Assembly (NCBI GenBank): GCA_029864945.1
Contig: JAOTSL010000072.1
Span: forward strand, 1-11,616
Length of the DNA: 11,616 nucleotides
Direction: 5' to 3'
From: Gammaproteobacteria bacterium
GTDB taxonomy: Bacteria; Pseudomonadota; Gammaproteobacteria; S012-40
Shown here: positions 4,391 to 11,616 of the stretch, one piece after another
Layout: each line of letters begins with the position of its first letter
Numbering within the stretch: position 1 is the first letter of the stretch
Made by a program: the position numbers and the translations under genes
Notes under the pieces: generated by a model
Told to the model about the DNA's origin: nothing
Seen by the model: the letters and a program-made list of their open reading frames with translations, nothing else
Database searches by the model: none

Positions 4391-7309
4391 ATGAAAAGAA
4401 TGCTTTTTAACGCGACTCAACAAGAAGAGTTGCGAGTGGCTATGGTCGACGGCCAAACGTTGTATGACCTAGATATTGAAACAAGTACAAAAGAACAAAA
4501 GAAATCAAACATTTACAAAGGCAAGATCACACGAATCGAGCCCAGCCTTGAGGCTGCATTTGTTGATTATGGCTCTGATCGCCATGGCTTCCTTTCCTTA
4601 AAAGAAGTCTCCCGCAGTTATTTCGTAAAACCATTTGAAGGTGGCGGACGCCCGAACATCAAAGAAGTGCTGAGAGAAGGCATGGAAGTTGTTGTTCAGG
4701 TAGATAAGGAAGAGCGCGGAAACAAAGGTGCCGCTCTTACCACATTTATCAGCCTCGCCGGCCGATACCTTGTTTTAATGCCCAATAACCCACGTGCGGG
4801 CGGTGTTTCTCGTCGCATTGAAGGCGATGACAGAAGTGAAATTCGCGAAGCCATGGCGCAATTGGAAATTCCCGAAAACATGGGCCTTATCGTTCGCACA
4901 GCTGGCGTGGGTAAGAGCGCAGAAGAATTACAGTGGGATTTAAACTACCTTCTGCAACTCTGGGAGTCAATTGACAAAGCAGGTAAAGAAAAATCCTCAC
5001 CTTTTCTGATTTATCAGGAAAGTAACATCATTATCCGTGCAATTCGCGACTATTTGCGAAAAGATATAGCCGAAATCATCATTGATGACGAAAGCACTTA
5101 TAACAAAGCGCGTGAATTTATGACTCAGGTTATGCCTCACAACCTGTCAAAAATTAAACTCTATGACGATGAAACACCACTTTTCACCCGGTATCAAATC
5201 GAAAGCCAGATAGAAACAGCGTTTCAACGCCAGGTTTCCCTGCCTTCCGGTGGCTCCATCGTGCTTGATCACACTGAAGCACTATTATCTATTGATATTA
5301 ACTCTGCTAGATCAACAAAAGGCGGAGACATAGAAGAAACTGCTTTCAACACCAATCTTGAAGCTGCTGAAGAAATTGCCCGTCAATTACGACTACGGGA
5401 CTGCGGCGGCCTGATTGTTATCGACTTTATCGATATGACCCCCGTTAGACATCAACGCGAAGTCGAAAATAGACTGCGTGACAGCTTGACCATGGACCGC
5501 GCACGGGTTCAGGTAGGTAGAATTTCACGTTTTGGGCTGCTTGAAATGTCCCGACAGCGAGTTCGCCCCTCACTTGGTGAGCATAGCCAGATCGTCTGCC
5601 CTCAATGCGAAGGCCAGGGCGTTATTCGTAGCGTAGAGTCTTTATCGCTTAACCTTCTTCGAATTATTGAAGAAGACGCCATGAAAGAGAACTCAGCTAA
5701 AATTATTGCCAAATTACCGCTGGATGTCGCTACATTTCTGCTCAATGAAAAACGGCATGTTATTACCGAAATTGAACTAAGACACAAAATTCAAATAATC
5801 TTAGTACCCAGCCCGCACCTTGAAAGCCCACATTACGAGCTTCAGCGCGTTAAAGGTCAGGATACCGATGATGATCAGATTTCAAGCTTCGCATTGGCAC
5901 AACGTAAAGAGTTGCCGGAATACGTCACCTCTGCAGCTTCGCCAACGCCTGCCGGTAATGAACCAGCAGTAAAATCTATCGCGCCAGCAGCACCTAAACC
6001 ACAAGCTGAAAGTGAAAATACTAACGCCCCTAGCGGCGGTTTTCTAGGCCGTATCTTTGGCTCCATTTTTGGCTCTGACAGTACAACTGATACTCGCGAA
6101 TCTAAAGAAGCGGTCGTGTCCTATCGCGCTCCGGAGCAAAAAACAGAAAATAAAACGAACCGTAACACAGACAACAAACAAACTCGTAACAGCAATCAGC
6201 GCGGCCGAGGGCGAAACAGAAACAACCGCAATCAAAACCAAAACACTGATGAAGACACTAGATCTCAACAAAACCAGGATAATCAAAATCGAAACACCCA
6301 GGGCCGAAACACCCAAAACCGCCCTAACCAAGCACGTAATAACAAACCGAATCAGAACAATAAAGCAGAGAACACTGCCTCAGCGGAAGCTGCAAAACCT
6401 GAAAATACAGGTGCCGCCGCACGATCGCCACAAATGCAGGATCAAAACCCGAACCAAGCCAATAGAAGTACTCGGGAGCGTCGTGGTGGCCAACGTAATA
6501 GGCAGCGCAACAGACCAAACCAAACTGAAAAGACCGAAGTAAACGCAAATCCAGCGACTCAAACGGTAGCTGTATCACAAAATCCAGCAACACCTCAGAG
6601 CCCCCCTGTTAACGCGCCATTACCTACATCAACTTCAGTCACACCGCAAACTGAAACTATGAGCGTCGCTGCACCTCAGGACAACAAACCGGAAACTACC
6701 GCAAATACAGTGCAAACTACTCCGGTTTCTCCCGCTACAAATACCGAGAGCAGTAATACTGAAAGTAGTAGTGCTAATGTGCGCCCCACCTCTAAACCAG
6801 CAATGACTAATACTCTGCCACTAGTTCAAGAGACGGCACAGGTCAGCCAATCAACAGAAAGTAAAAGTGCTTCAGCAATACCAGCAAATGTTCCGGCGAG
6901 TGAAGGTTCTCGAAACACCCAGAAAAGAGACAACACGCAAAATGATACGTCGCCGGCACCTGTTCAAGCATCTCAGGATGTTGCACCGGTATCTGAAAAC
7001 TCATCTATTGAACAAACCTCAGCACCAACTAAACCTGAAGATGGTGAGAAAAACAATCAACGACGTGGTCGCAGGGATAACCGAAACCGAAGACGATATC
7101 GCGGTGGAGATAAAAATCGCTCAAGATCTCCTGGCTTTAAAAGCAATGACGAGAGCAGTTCGTCTCAGACGGCTAGCAACGAAGGTGGAAATAATAACAA
7201 TACCCCAACACCCTCTGCGCCCTCTGCCGCTGCACCATCAGTAAAAGCACCTGAAGCGCCTCAAAAAGCACAACCGGTGGCCGTAAAAGTAGAAAGCAGT
7301 AGCGATTAA
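4391..7309 (+). CDS. rne: Ribonuclease E with long Asn/Gln/Arg-rich scaffold tail
   Basis: RNase E is the essential endoribonuclease of mRNA turnover and rRNA/tRNA processing, and the scaffold of the RNA degradosome. The protein has 972 residues. Residues 1-510 follow E. coli RNase E closely from MKRMLFNATQQEELRV on. They contain an S1 domain (about 35-125), the 5'-sensor region (IVRTAGVGKS, 167-176), and the DNase I-like catalytic domain with metal-binding Asp302 (IDIN) and Asp345 (IDFID). The Zn-link is CPQC (Cys403, Cys406). The tail (511-972) is low complexity. FLGRIFGSIFG (551-561) fits the short amphipathic membrane-targeting helix. Three arginine patches (about 591-650, 692-709, 891-912) fit RNA- or helicase-binding segments. 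I recognise no PNPase- or enolase-binding motif. The start matches the family N-terminus exactly, although its ribosome binding site is weak. Autoregulation through the leader is likely. Confidence 0.98.
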   Translation: MKRMLFNATQQEELRVAMVDGQTLYDLDIETSTKEQKKSNIYKGKITRIEPSLEAAFVDYGSDRHGFLSLKEVSRSYFVKPFEGGGRPNIKEVLREGMEVVVQVDKEERGNKGAALTTFISLAGRYLVLMPNNPRAGGVSRRIEGDDRSEIREAMAQLEIPENMGLIVRTAGVGKSAEELQWDLNYLLQLWESIDKAGKEKSSPFLIYQESNIIIRAIRDYLRKDIAEIIIDDESTYNKAREFMTQVMPHNLSKIKLYDDETPLFTRYQIESQIETAFQRQVSLPSGGSIVLDHTEALLSIDINSARSTKGGDIEETAFNTNLEAAEEIARQLRLRDCGGLIVIDFIDMTPVRHQREVENRLRDSLTMDRARVQVGRISRFGLLEMSRQRVRPSLGEHSQIVCPQCEGQGVIRSVESLSLNLLRIIEEDAMKENSAKIIAKLPLDVATFLLNEKRHVITEIELRHKIQIILVPSPHLESPHYELQRVKGQDTDDDQISSFALAQRKELPEYVTSAASPTPAGNEPAVKSIAPAAPKPQAESENTNAPSGGFLGRIFGSIFGSDSTTDTRESKEAVVSYRAPEQKTENKTNRNTDNKQTRNSNQRGRGRNRNNRNQNQNTDEDTRSQQNQDNQNRNTQGRNTQNRPNQARNNKPNQNNKAENTASAEAAKPENTGAAARSPQMQDQNPNQANRSTRERRGGQRNRQRNRPNQTEKTEVNANPATQTVAVSQNPATPQSPPVNAPLPTSTSVTPQTETMSVAAPQDNKPETTANTVQTTPVSPATNTESSNTESSSANVRPTSKPAMTNTLPLVQETAQVSQSTESKSASAIPANVPASEGSRNTQKRDNTQNDTSPAPVQASQDVAPVSENSSIEQTSAPTKPEDGEKNNQRRGRRDNRNRRRYRGGDKNRSRSPGFKSNDESSSSQTASNEGGNNNNTPTPSAPSAAAPSVKAPEAPQKAQPVAVKVESSSD

Positions 7310-7323
7310 GTTATTCGCTTTAT

Positions 7324-7362
7324 AAAAAAGCCCGGTTACTTTTAAAGTAACCGGGCTTTTTT
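7324..7362. terminator. Strong bidirectional rho-independent terminator
   Basis: GCCCGGTTACTTT (7330-7342) is complementary to AAAGTAACCGGGC (7344-7356), with six A before and six T after. At least 11 bp can form around a small loop. The flanking A- and T-runs give a U-tract whichever strand is transcribed. It begins 15 bp past the rne stop and lies 20 bp before the end of the convergent SirB-family gene, so it probably ends both transcripts. Confidence 0.93.
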
Positions 7363-7382
7363 ATTTCTGGTTTTCATTCAGA

Positions 7383-7763
7383 CTAAAATACTGAAATGAA
7401 CCCTGCTGGATTTTTACTTCCCGCAACAGAAAGAATAAAAGCAAAAGTCAGTATCGCGGCAAAACCCGCCATAATCCGAGAATTTTTTCCCCTTCCTCGC
7501 TTTAAAGCAACCGTCCCAAGAAGAATATAAACCAAAAGGGCGATAACCTTTACCGTTAACCATTGATCAATAAAAGGGTATTGCCCAAGCTTAACAGCCA
7601 ATGCAATAGCACTAACCAATAAAACAGTATCATTTATGTGTGGAATAATTTTAACTGATTTAATCGTAAGCAATCGAGACTCGATAATCATCCAGTAAAA
7701 CCGTATAACAAATACGGTAATGCTAATTAAAGCAGTGGTTACATGTATGTCTTTTAATATCAT
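7383..7763 (-). CDS. SirB-family inner membrane protein
   Basis: A 126-residue, strongly hydrophobic protein with four predicted membrane segments (about 6-26, 42-59, 68-87 and 97-114). It matches the SirB family: KDIHVTTALIS near the start, the motif PHINDTVLL (41-49) after the first loop, and KVIALLVYILLGTVALKRGR at 72-91. The His, Asp and Lys residues at membrane edges are the typical conserved ones. The family was named from the Salmonella sirB locus, where it was linked to invasion-gene regulation, but no biochemical activity is established that I know of. The start is supported by AAGG a few bases upstream. It follows the CBS-domain gene by 19 bp, so the two are probably co-transcribed, and it ends at the terminator shared with rne. 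Confidence 0.88.
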   Translation of the reverse strand: MILKDIHVTTALISITVFVIRFYWMIIESRLLTIKSVKIIPHINDTVLLVSAIALAVKLGQYPFIDQWLTVKVIALLVYILLGTVALKRGRGKNSRIMAGFAAILTFAFILSVAGSKNPAGFISVF

Positions 7764-7782
7764 TGTTTACCTTAATAATTAC

Positions 7783-8193
7783 TCACGCAATATCATTACC
7801 TGTCTCTTCGCGAAACTGGTATCGTAACGAATCAGCAAAACACCTGCATGCATCATGCATTGTAAATACACCAGCCAGCCGATTGTTTTTTAACACTAGA
7901 GCAGAACCTATGTGAAAATTGGCCATATGAACTAAGACGTTATCTAACGGGGCATCCAGATCCACCATATAAGGCTCAAGTACACAAACATCTTTAACTA
8001 TAGTGGTTGCTGCCCCCATTTTCTGAATATCATGAAGCGCAACTACCCCTATAAGATTCCCTCCTTCCTTAACCGGCAAATGACTAATTTCATGCTCAGA
8101 CATCATAGTTCGTGCCGCTGCAACGGTATCATCAACATCTACCCAATAAGGAAAAGCCGTCATTACAGACTTAATAGCAGGTATTTTATTCAT
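7783..8193 (-). CDS. Stand-alone CBS-pair protein
   Basis: A 136-residue soluble protein consisting almost only of two CBS domains. CBS1 (about 8-60) begins VKSVMT-like (IKSVMTAFPYWVDVDDTV) and contains the core EISHLPVKEGGNLIGVVALHDI. CBS2 (about 66-120) contains FHIGSALVLKNN, then RLAGVFTMHDACR. CBS pairs usually bind adenine nucleotides (AMP, ATP, SAM) at the domain interface and control a partner. No catalytic or DNA-binding domain is fused here, so it must act on another protein or on RNA. The ligand cannot be told from sequence. The start has a good GAGG ribosome binding site five bases away. The next gene encodes a SirB-type membrane protein, a possible partner by position only. The divergent neighbour is a ComFB-family gene. 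Confidence 0.93.
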   Translation of the reverse strand: MNKIPAIKSVMTAFPYWVDVDDTVAAARTMMSEHEISHLPVKEGGNLIGVVALHDIQKMGAATTIVKDVCVLEPYMVDLDAPLDNVLVHMANFHIGSALVLKNNRLAGVFTMHDACRCFADSLRYQFREETGNDIA

Positions 8194-8240
8194 TTAATCC
8201 TCACATCTCATTAAATGTTAATCGGTCAGCAATTAGTTTT

Positions 8241-8269
8241 ATTAAGAACAATTACTATTTACTTTTCAA
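8241..8269 (-). promoter_or_regulatory. Candidate sigma-70 promoter for the CBS-SirB unit
   Basis: On the minus strand TTGAAA (8269-8264) is followed, after exactly 17 bp, by CTTAAT (8246-8241). These match the consensus at five and four of six positions. Initiation would occur about 35-40 nt before the CBS gene. The surrounding region is very AT-rich, so chance matches are common. Confidence 0.35.
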
Positions 8270-8423
8270 ACTGCAATTAATTTAGATTGACTATATCTTT
8301 GCCGATTATGGTTTATTTTTCAACTACACTACAAACTAACAGATTAGGGCATTTCTAAAACTAATCAACCTGCCATAGATTTTGCATGCTTGAGATAAAA
8401 TACAAGATCTCACAGGTGAAGAA

Positions 8424-8696
8424 ATGTTTGATGATGTACATAATTATTATGAAAAAATCGTATTTGAAAGAATACGACTAAAACTAGGTAAAAAGACGAC
8501 AAATCGTGATTACATGGAAGATATAGCCTGCACCTCTTTAAACCACCTACCACCACGTTATATTCGATTTGATGTTGATATGTTATTTTATCTTTCCCCC
8601 CTTGAACGCAGTGAGATAGAAGAAAAAGTCGACACAGCAATTGAAAATGCAATCAAAATTATAAAAGAAAATAAAGGACGAGGAAAACGTAACTAA
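8424..8696 (+). CDS. ComFB-family (late competence development) small protein
   Basis: A 90-residue protein matching the ComFB family. It has HNYYEKIVFERI (6-17), MEDIACTSLNHLPPRYIRFD (31-50) with the characteristic LNxLPPRY, then a polar helix ending in a basic tail (KENKGRGKRN). There is no signal peptide or membrane segment, so it should be cytosolic. The family is named from the Bacillus comF operon. I recall recent work proposing that ComFB proteins are cyclic-dinucleotide receptors, mainly studied in cyanobacteria; whether this copy binds any is unknown. The start is supported by AGGTGA about six bases upstream. It stands alone, divergent from the CBS gene. Its TAA overlaps the stop codon of the convergent lipoprotein gene, leaving no room for a terminator between them. 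Competence function should not be assumed: no competence genes are nearby. Confidence 0.85.
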   Translation: MFDDVHNYYEKIVFERIRLKLGKKTTNRDYMEDIACTSLNHLPPRYIRFDVDMLFYLSPLERSEIEEKVDTAIENAIKIIKENKGRGKRN

Positions 8697-9184
8697 TTCA
8701 AATTATCTGGGCTAGCTACATGCATTTTTTGCTGACCGCGTTTTGCCTCAGCAATAATTTGCCAGTTTTTCATCCGTAACTCATTATTCGCCTCACCCAC
8801 TACATTTGATTTTGCTGCCATCTGTTCAGCCTGCGTATAATTTTGCTGCTTCAACCTAACCAAAGCAAGTTGCTGCCACACATATGGGTTATTAGGCGAT
8901 ATATCAATAGCCTGCTCCAACAAACTTACTGCAGAGTGATAATCCTTTTCTGTAATTTTACTAATCGCTTTATGCAGCAATTTTTTTACCACAGGTTTCA
9001 TATAATAAACTTGGGTTTCCACCGGCGGCGCAATAATATGTACGGGTTCATCAAACATGCTATCAACAGGCTCGGAGTTTTCTTTATTCGGTGTTGTTGT
9101 GCAGCCGAATAAAAACAAAACCAGCAATATAATGGGTAAAAATGGTAGATTTACTAACATAATCGATTTACTTCTTTTATACAT
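8693..9184 (-). CDS. lpoP: TPR lipoprotein, probable PBP1b activator LpoP
   Basis: A short lipoprotein of about 163 residues. A basic N-terminus and hydrophobic stretch end in a lipobox FLFGC, with acylated Cys28 if the ATG at 9184 is used. The following residues are TTT, with no Asp at +2, which predicts Lol transport to the outer membrane. After a polar linker, about 65-150 form helical TPR repeats (KDYHSAVSLLEQAIDISPNN, then NYTQAEQMA). In Pseudomonas aeruginosa a TPR lipoprotein encoded beside PBP1b, LpoP, activates that synthase. Same layout and architecture make this its likely counterpart. The frame could also start at TTG 9190, which abuts the mrcB stop, or at ATG 9160. I prefer ATG 9184, leaving 6 bp from mrcB, so translational coupling is likely. 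The name rests on context and architecture, not on an alignment. Confidence 0.8.
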   Translation of the reverse strand: MYKRSKSIMLVNLPFLPIILLVLFLFGCTTTPNKENSEPVDSMFDEPVHIIAPPVETQVYYMKPVVKKLLHKAISKITEKDYHSAVSLLEQAIDISPNNPYVWQQLALVRLKQQNYTQAEQMAAKSNVVGEANNELRMKNWQIIAEAKRGQQKMHVASPDNLN

Positions 9185-9190
9185 TTTCAA

Positions 9191-11458
9191 TTAATTCTCT
9201 TCATCACAAATTACTCTCTCATAACCGGCCGGCAAATAACCTGACACAAATGGCAAAACAACATCTTCTTCACATGCTTCACGCTTTTTTCGATGCATCA
9301 GCGCTGAAACTTTAGCAAAAACAATACGCTCAGGAACAGGCACATCCAAAGAACGGTGCGCAGATGACGCCATAACATCCGTCCATATTTTTAACGCCCC
9401 GCCCGCACCTGTTAAGTTAATTGGATCATTATTATCAGCGCCCAACCATACTACGATTACTTTATCACCAGACATACCCGCAAACCAGCTATCCCGATAG
9501 GCATTTGTAGTTCCCGATTTTCCCGCCACAACAAAGTCGTAAGGCAAACGATTATAAGCGCTTCGCCCAGTACCCGAAGACATTACTTCTTCCAGTGCTT
9601 TTGTAATTAAATAAACAGATTCCGGTTTTAACGTCTGTTTTACACTGATCGGATATTTTGATAAAACATCACCTTCTGCTGTTGTAACCGAACTTATACC
9701 TCTAATAGGTGTTTGAAACCCCTGAGCAGAAATAGTTTGATACATTTGCATCACTTCAATTGGGGATAAGTTTAGCGCACCAAGCAGCATCGATGGATAC
9801 AAAGGTATATCGCGTTTAATACCCAGTTTTTTTAGTGTTTTGCTAACTTCAGGTAAACCCAAGGTCATACCTAACCTCACGGTTGATACGTTGTAGGAGT
9901 TAGCAAGAGAACTTATTAATGATACCCGACCGTGATATTGATTATCGTAATTTTCCGGTTTCCAGTAATTACCCTGCCCCTGATCAACTTTAATGGGGCT
10001 GTCTTCGAGGGTGGTGCTTAATTTATAACGAGCAGGATTATCCAATGCCGTTAAATAAACAGCCGGCTTAATTAACGACCCAACATGACGACTGGCCTCA
10101 AGCGCACGGTTAAATCCATGCCCACGAAAATTACGCCCACCCACAAGTGCTCTTACCGAACCTGAACCTGCATCGGTTACAATCGCTGCCACCTGTAAAG
10201 TTTCGCGTTTTAATTTTGCTTTTCTTTCAAGCTGGGGTAATCGTTTTTGTATACTTTGCTCGGTGCTTTCCTGTATCAATGGATCCAAAGTGGTAAATAA
10301 ACGCAAACCCGCGCTGGCCAGATCTTCGGGTGGATAATCCTGCCTCAATTGCTGCTTTACCAGATCAAAAAAGGCTGGATATCGAGAAATACCGCCAGGT
10401 TTATCTTTTTTAACACCTAAGCGCGAATCATCAAACCTCTTAAAGCTGTTTGCTGGCAACAAATCGAGATCGCGCTGAATAGTCAGAACCACACGCCGTC
10501 GTTGCTTAGCTCTTTCTGGGTGCCGACGAGGATTATAATACGAAGCACCTTTTACCAGCCCCACTAATAACGCAATCTGCCCTTGATTCAACGTCTCCAG
10601 AGATTGGTCAAAATAGAAATAAGATGCCAATCCAAAACCGTGAATTGAACGACTTCCATTCTGCCCGAGATAAATTTCATTTAAATACGCTTCTAGAATT
10701 TCATCTTTTGAGTAATGCAATTCAAGCAAAAGTGACATTAATGCTTCATTGATTTTTCGGTTTATCGTTTTTTCATTACTGAGAAAAAAGTTTTTAACCA
10801 ATTGCTGAGTCAACGTACTACCACCCTGCACTCTTGCGCCTGCCTGAATATTAGCGAGTAATGCGCGTAAAATAGAAAGTGGCGAAATTCCTGAATGTGT
10901 ATAAAAATGCCTGTCTTCAACACCCAACAATGTATCGATTAAACTTTTTGGCACCTCATCAATACGTACCAGAACTCGATCTTCCTGTTTTCGCGGGTAT
11001 ATCCCCCCAATCAAGTAAGGTTCTACTGTAAAAAAATCGAGCTCTGTATTTTTCTTCATGTCTAACAGTTGCGTAATATAACCATTTCTAAAACTGATTT
11101 TTATATACGCAGCATCAACAAAACCCGTTGAAAACTGGAAAGGCCGAGAGTGTAAATAGAGTGTGTCCGATTGACGGAAATAAGTGCCTACACCATCTGA
11201 TTTGCTGTGATTATAACGAAGCAGCTTAAGCTCAAATTCGAGCTGGGATGGTAATAATTTTTTTCCTTCATACAAACTGAGAGGACGGGCAAATACCCGC
11301 GATGGCACCTCCCAGCGACTTCCCTCAAACTTTTCCCTGACTTCGATGTCAAGGTAATAGAGGTAACCAATCAGACCAAGCATTGCAATAACTAGCAGGA
11401 TAAAAAACTGCCATAATAAAAAGCGAGCAAACTTGTTTTTTACTACAAAAAACGACAA
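9191..11458 (-). CDS. mrcB: Bifunctional penicillin-binding protein 1b
   Basis: PBP1b polymerises lipid II and cross-links peptidoglycan in the periplasm. Numbered from the TTG at 11458, it has 755 residues. One membrane anchor lies at about 13-36, then a UB2H-like region (about 60-150), where outer-membrane activators dock in E. coli. The GT51 domain (about 160-330) has catalytic Glu181 in EDRHFYTHSG, GGSTLTQQLVKN, and the second Glu261 in LNEIYLGQ. The transpeptidase has SLIK (Ser461, Lys464), SYN (Ser521-Asn523) and KSG (Lys647-Gly649). Two cysteines near the C-terminus (729, 751) could form a disulfide. The TTG at 11458 was chosen because AAGGAG (11470-11465) sits exactly six bases before it; the in-frame TTG at 11464 would touch that site. 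lpoP follows after 6 bp. UB2H and activator together suggest regulated synthesis. Confidence 0.96.
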   Translation of the reverse strand: MSFFVVKNKFARFLLWQFFILLVIAMLGLIGYLYYLDIEVREKFEGSRWEVPSRVFARPLSLYEGKKLLPSQLEFELKLLRYNHSKSDGVGTYFRQSDTLYLHSRPFQFSTGFVDAAYIKISFRNGYITQLLDMKKNTELDFFTVEPYLIGGIYPRKQEDRVLVRIDEVPKSLIDTLLGVEDRHFYTHSGISPLSILRALLANIQAGARVQGGSTLTQQLVKNFFLSNEKTINRKINEALMSLLLELHYSKDEILEAYLNEIYLGQNGSRSIHGFGLASYFYFDQSLETLNQGQIALLVGLVKGASYYNPRRHPERAKQRRRVVLTIQRDLDLLPANSFKRFDDSRLGVKKDKPGGISRYPAFFDLVKQQLRQDYPPEDLASAGLRLFTTLDPLIQESTEQSIQKRLPQLERKAKLKRETLQVAAIVTDAGSGSVRALVGGRNFRGHGFNRALEASRHVGSLIKPAVYLTALDNPARYKLSTTLEDSPIKVDQGQGNYWKPENYDNQYHGRVSLISSLANSYNVSTVRLGMTLGLPEVSKTLKKLGIKRDIPLYPSMLLGALNLSPIEVMQMYQTISAQGFQTPIRGISSVTTAEGDVLSKYPISVKQTLKPESVYLITKALEEVMSSGTGRSAYNRLPYDFVVAGKSGTTNAYRDSWFAGMSGDKVIVVWLGADNNDPINLTGAGGALKIWTDVMASSAHRSLDVPVPERIVFAKVSALMHRKKREACEEDVVLPFVSGYLPAGYERVICDEEN

Positions 11459-11470
11459 ACACAACTCCTT
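11456..11470 (-). promoter_or_regulatory. Shine-Dalgarno site that fixes a TTG start for mrcB
   Basis: On the minus strand AAGGAG (11470-11465) is followed by six bases and then TTG (11458-11456). This is the best ribosome binding site in the window, and no in-frame ATG lies near it. Initiation at TTG is normally weak, so the strong site may compensate. Confidence 0.7.
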
Positions 11471-11560
11471 GAAGAAAATGGATTTTAATTCAATGCTAGG
11501 TTAAACTCTTAAACCAAATTCTGATGATTATTCACTTTTCAATTTTAAAGGACAATTTAA

Positions 11561-11616
11561 ATGATAAGAGCCAAAACTGCAGCAATAGTTTTACTTAGTC
11601 TGGTATTTTTTTCATC
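11561..11616 (+). CDS. Start of a secreted or membrane protein, 3' partial
   Basis: Only 18 codons are inside the window: MIRAKTAAIVLLSLVFFS. A positive start followed by a hydrophobic run looks like the beginning of a signal peptide or membrane anchor. AAAGGA (11547-11552) lies eight bases before the ATG and is a good ribosome binding site. The gene is divergent from mrcB, with 102 bp between the two starts that must hold both promoters. The product cannot be named from this much. Confidence 0.6.
   Translation, partial: MIRAKTAAIVLLSLVFFS

Noticed and set aside
6057..6542. 161-codon plus-strand frame inside rne, and a similar one at 6867-7244
   Set aside because: These are out-of-frame readings of the low-complexity tail; the very basic, repetitive products follow from the Asn/Gln/Arg codon composition, and no start signal is present.
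8424..8696. ComFB gene as evidence of a competence locus
   Set aside because: No DNA-uptake or com genes accompany it; the family is found far outside competence operons.
11456..11464. TTG at 11464 as the mrcB start
   Set aside because: It directly touches the AAGGAG ribosome binding site, while the in-frame TTG at 11458 has ideal spacing.
1..11616. tRNA/rRNA genes, CRISPR arrays, insertion sequences or integration sites
   Set aside because: I saw no cloverleaf with conserved tRNA boxes, no regularly spaced repeats, no transposase or integrase motifs, and no terminal inverted repeats bounding a segment.

Overview
The window looks like the chromosome of a moderately AT-rich gammaproteobacterium, probably from the Pseudomonas/Cellvibrio side of the class. 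The evidence is a full-length RNase E with an enterobacterial-type N-terminus, and the order rne (divergent from) rluC - HAD phosphatase - S49 peptidase, which I recall from Pseudomonas. A bifunctional PBP1b followed directly by a TPR lipoprotein of the LpoP type points the same way. Species assignment is inference. I see no tRNA, rRNA, CRISPR array, insertion sequence or prophage.

Layout. Positions 1-678 (+) hold the C-terminal part of a SUMF1/FGE-fold protein cut by the window edge. It converges with a minus-strand cluster at 853-3729: rluC (23S rRNA pseudouridine synthase), a Gph-like HAD phosphatase and a membrane-anchored S49 peptidase. In the Pseudomonas arrangement as I recall it, this block continues into maf-yceD-rpmF-plsX; here it ends at the SUMF1 gene. 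The 661-bp region 3730-4390 contains no convincing gene. It holds probable divergent promoters, two small direct repeats on the rluC side, and a run of hairpins ending in an apparent three-way junction upstream of rne. rne (4391-7309, +) encodes a 972-residue RNase E with a very long Asn/Gln/Arg-rich tail and ends at a strong, probably bidirectional terminator.

Positions 7383-8193 (-) carry a two-gene unit: a stand-alone two-CBS-domain protein, then a SirB-family membrane protein. Divergent from it is a ComFB-family gene (8424-8696, +). Its stop codon overlaps that of the convergent lipoprotein gene (8693-9184, -). That lipoprotein gene is the second gene of the mrcB-lpoP operon, so a peptidoglycan synthase and its probable outer-membrane activator are made together. 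At the right edge (11561 onward, +) a divergent gene begins with a signal-peptide-like N-terminus.

The genes are mostly housekeeping: RNA decay, rRNA modification and cell-wall synthesis. The parts most worth a second look are non-coding or low-complexity: the structured rne leader, which may be an autoregulatory element, with a possible loop-to-downstream pseudoknot; the RNase E tail; and the ComFB/CBS pair, whose families are linked to nucleotide sensing. I found no clearly new multi-gene system.
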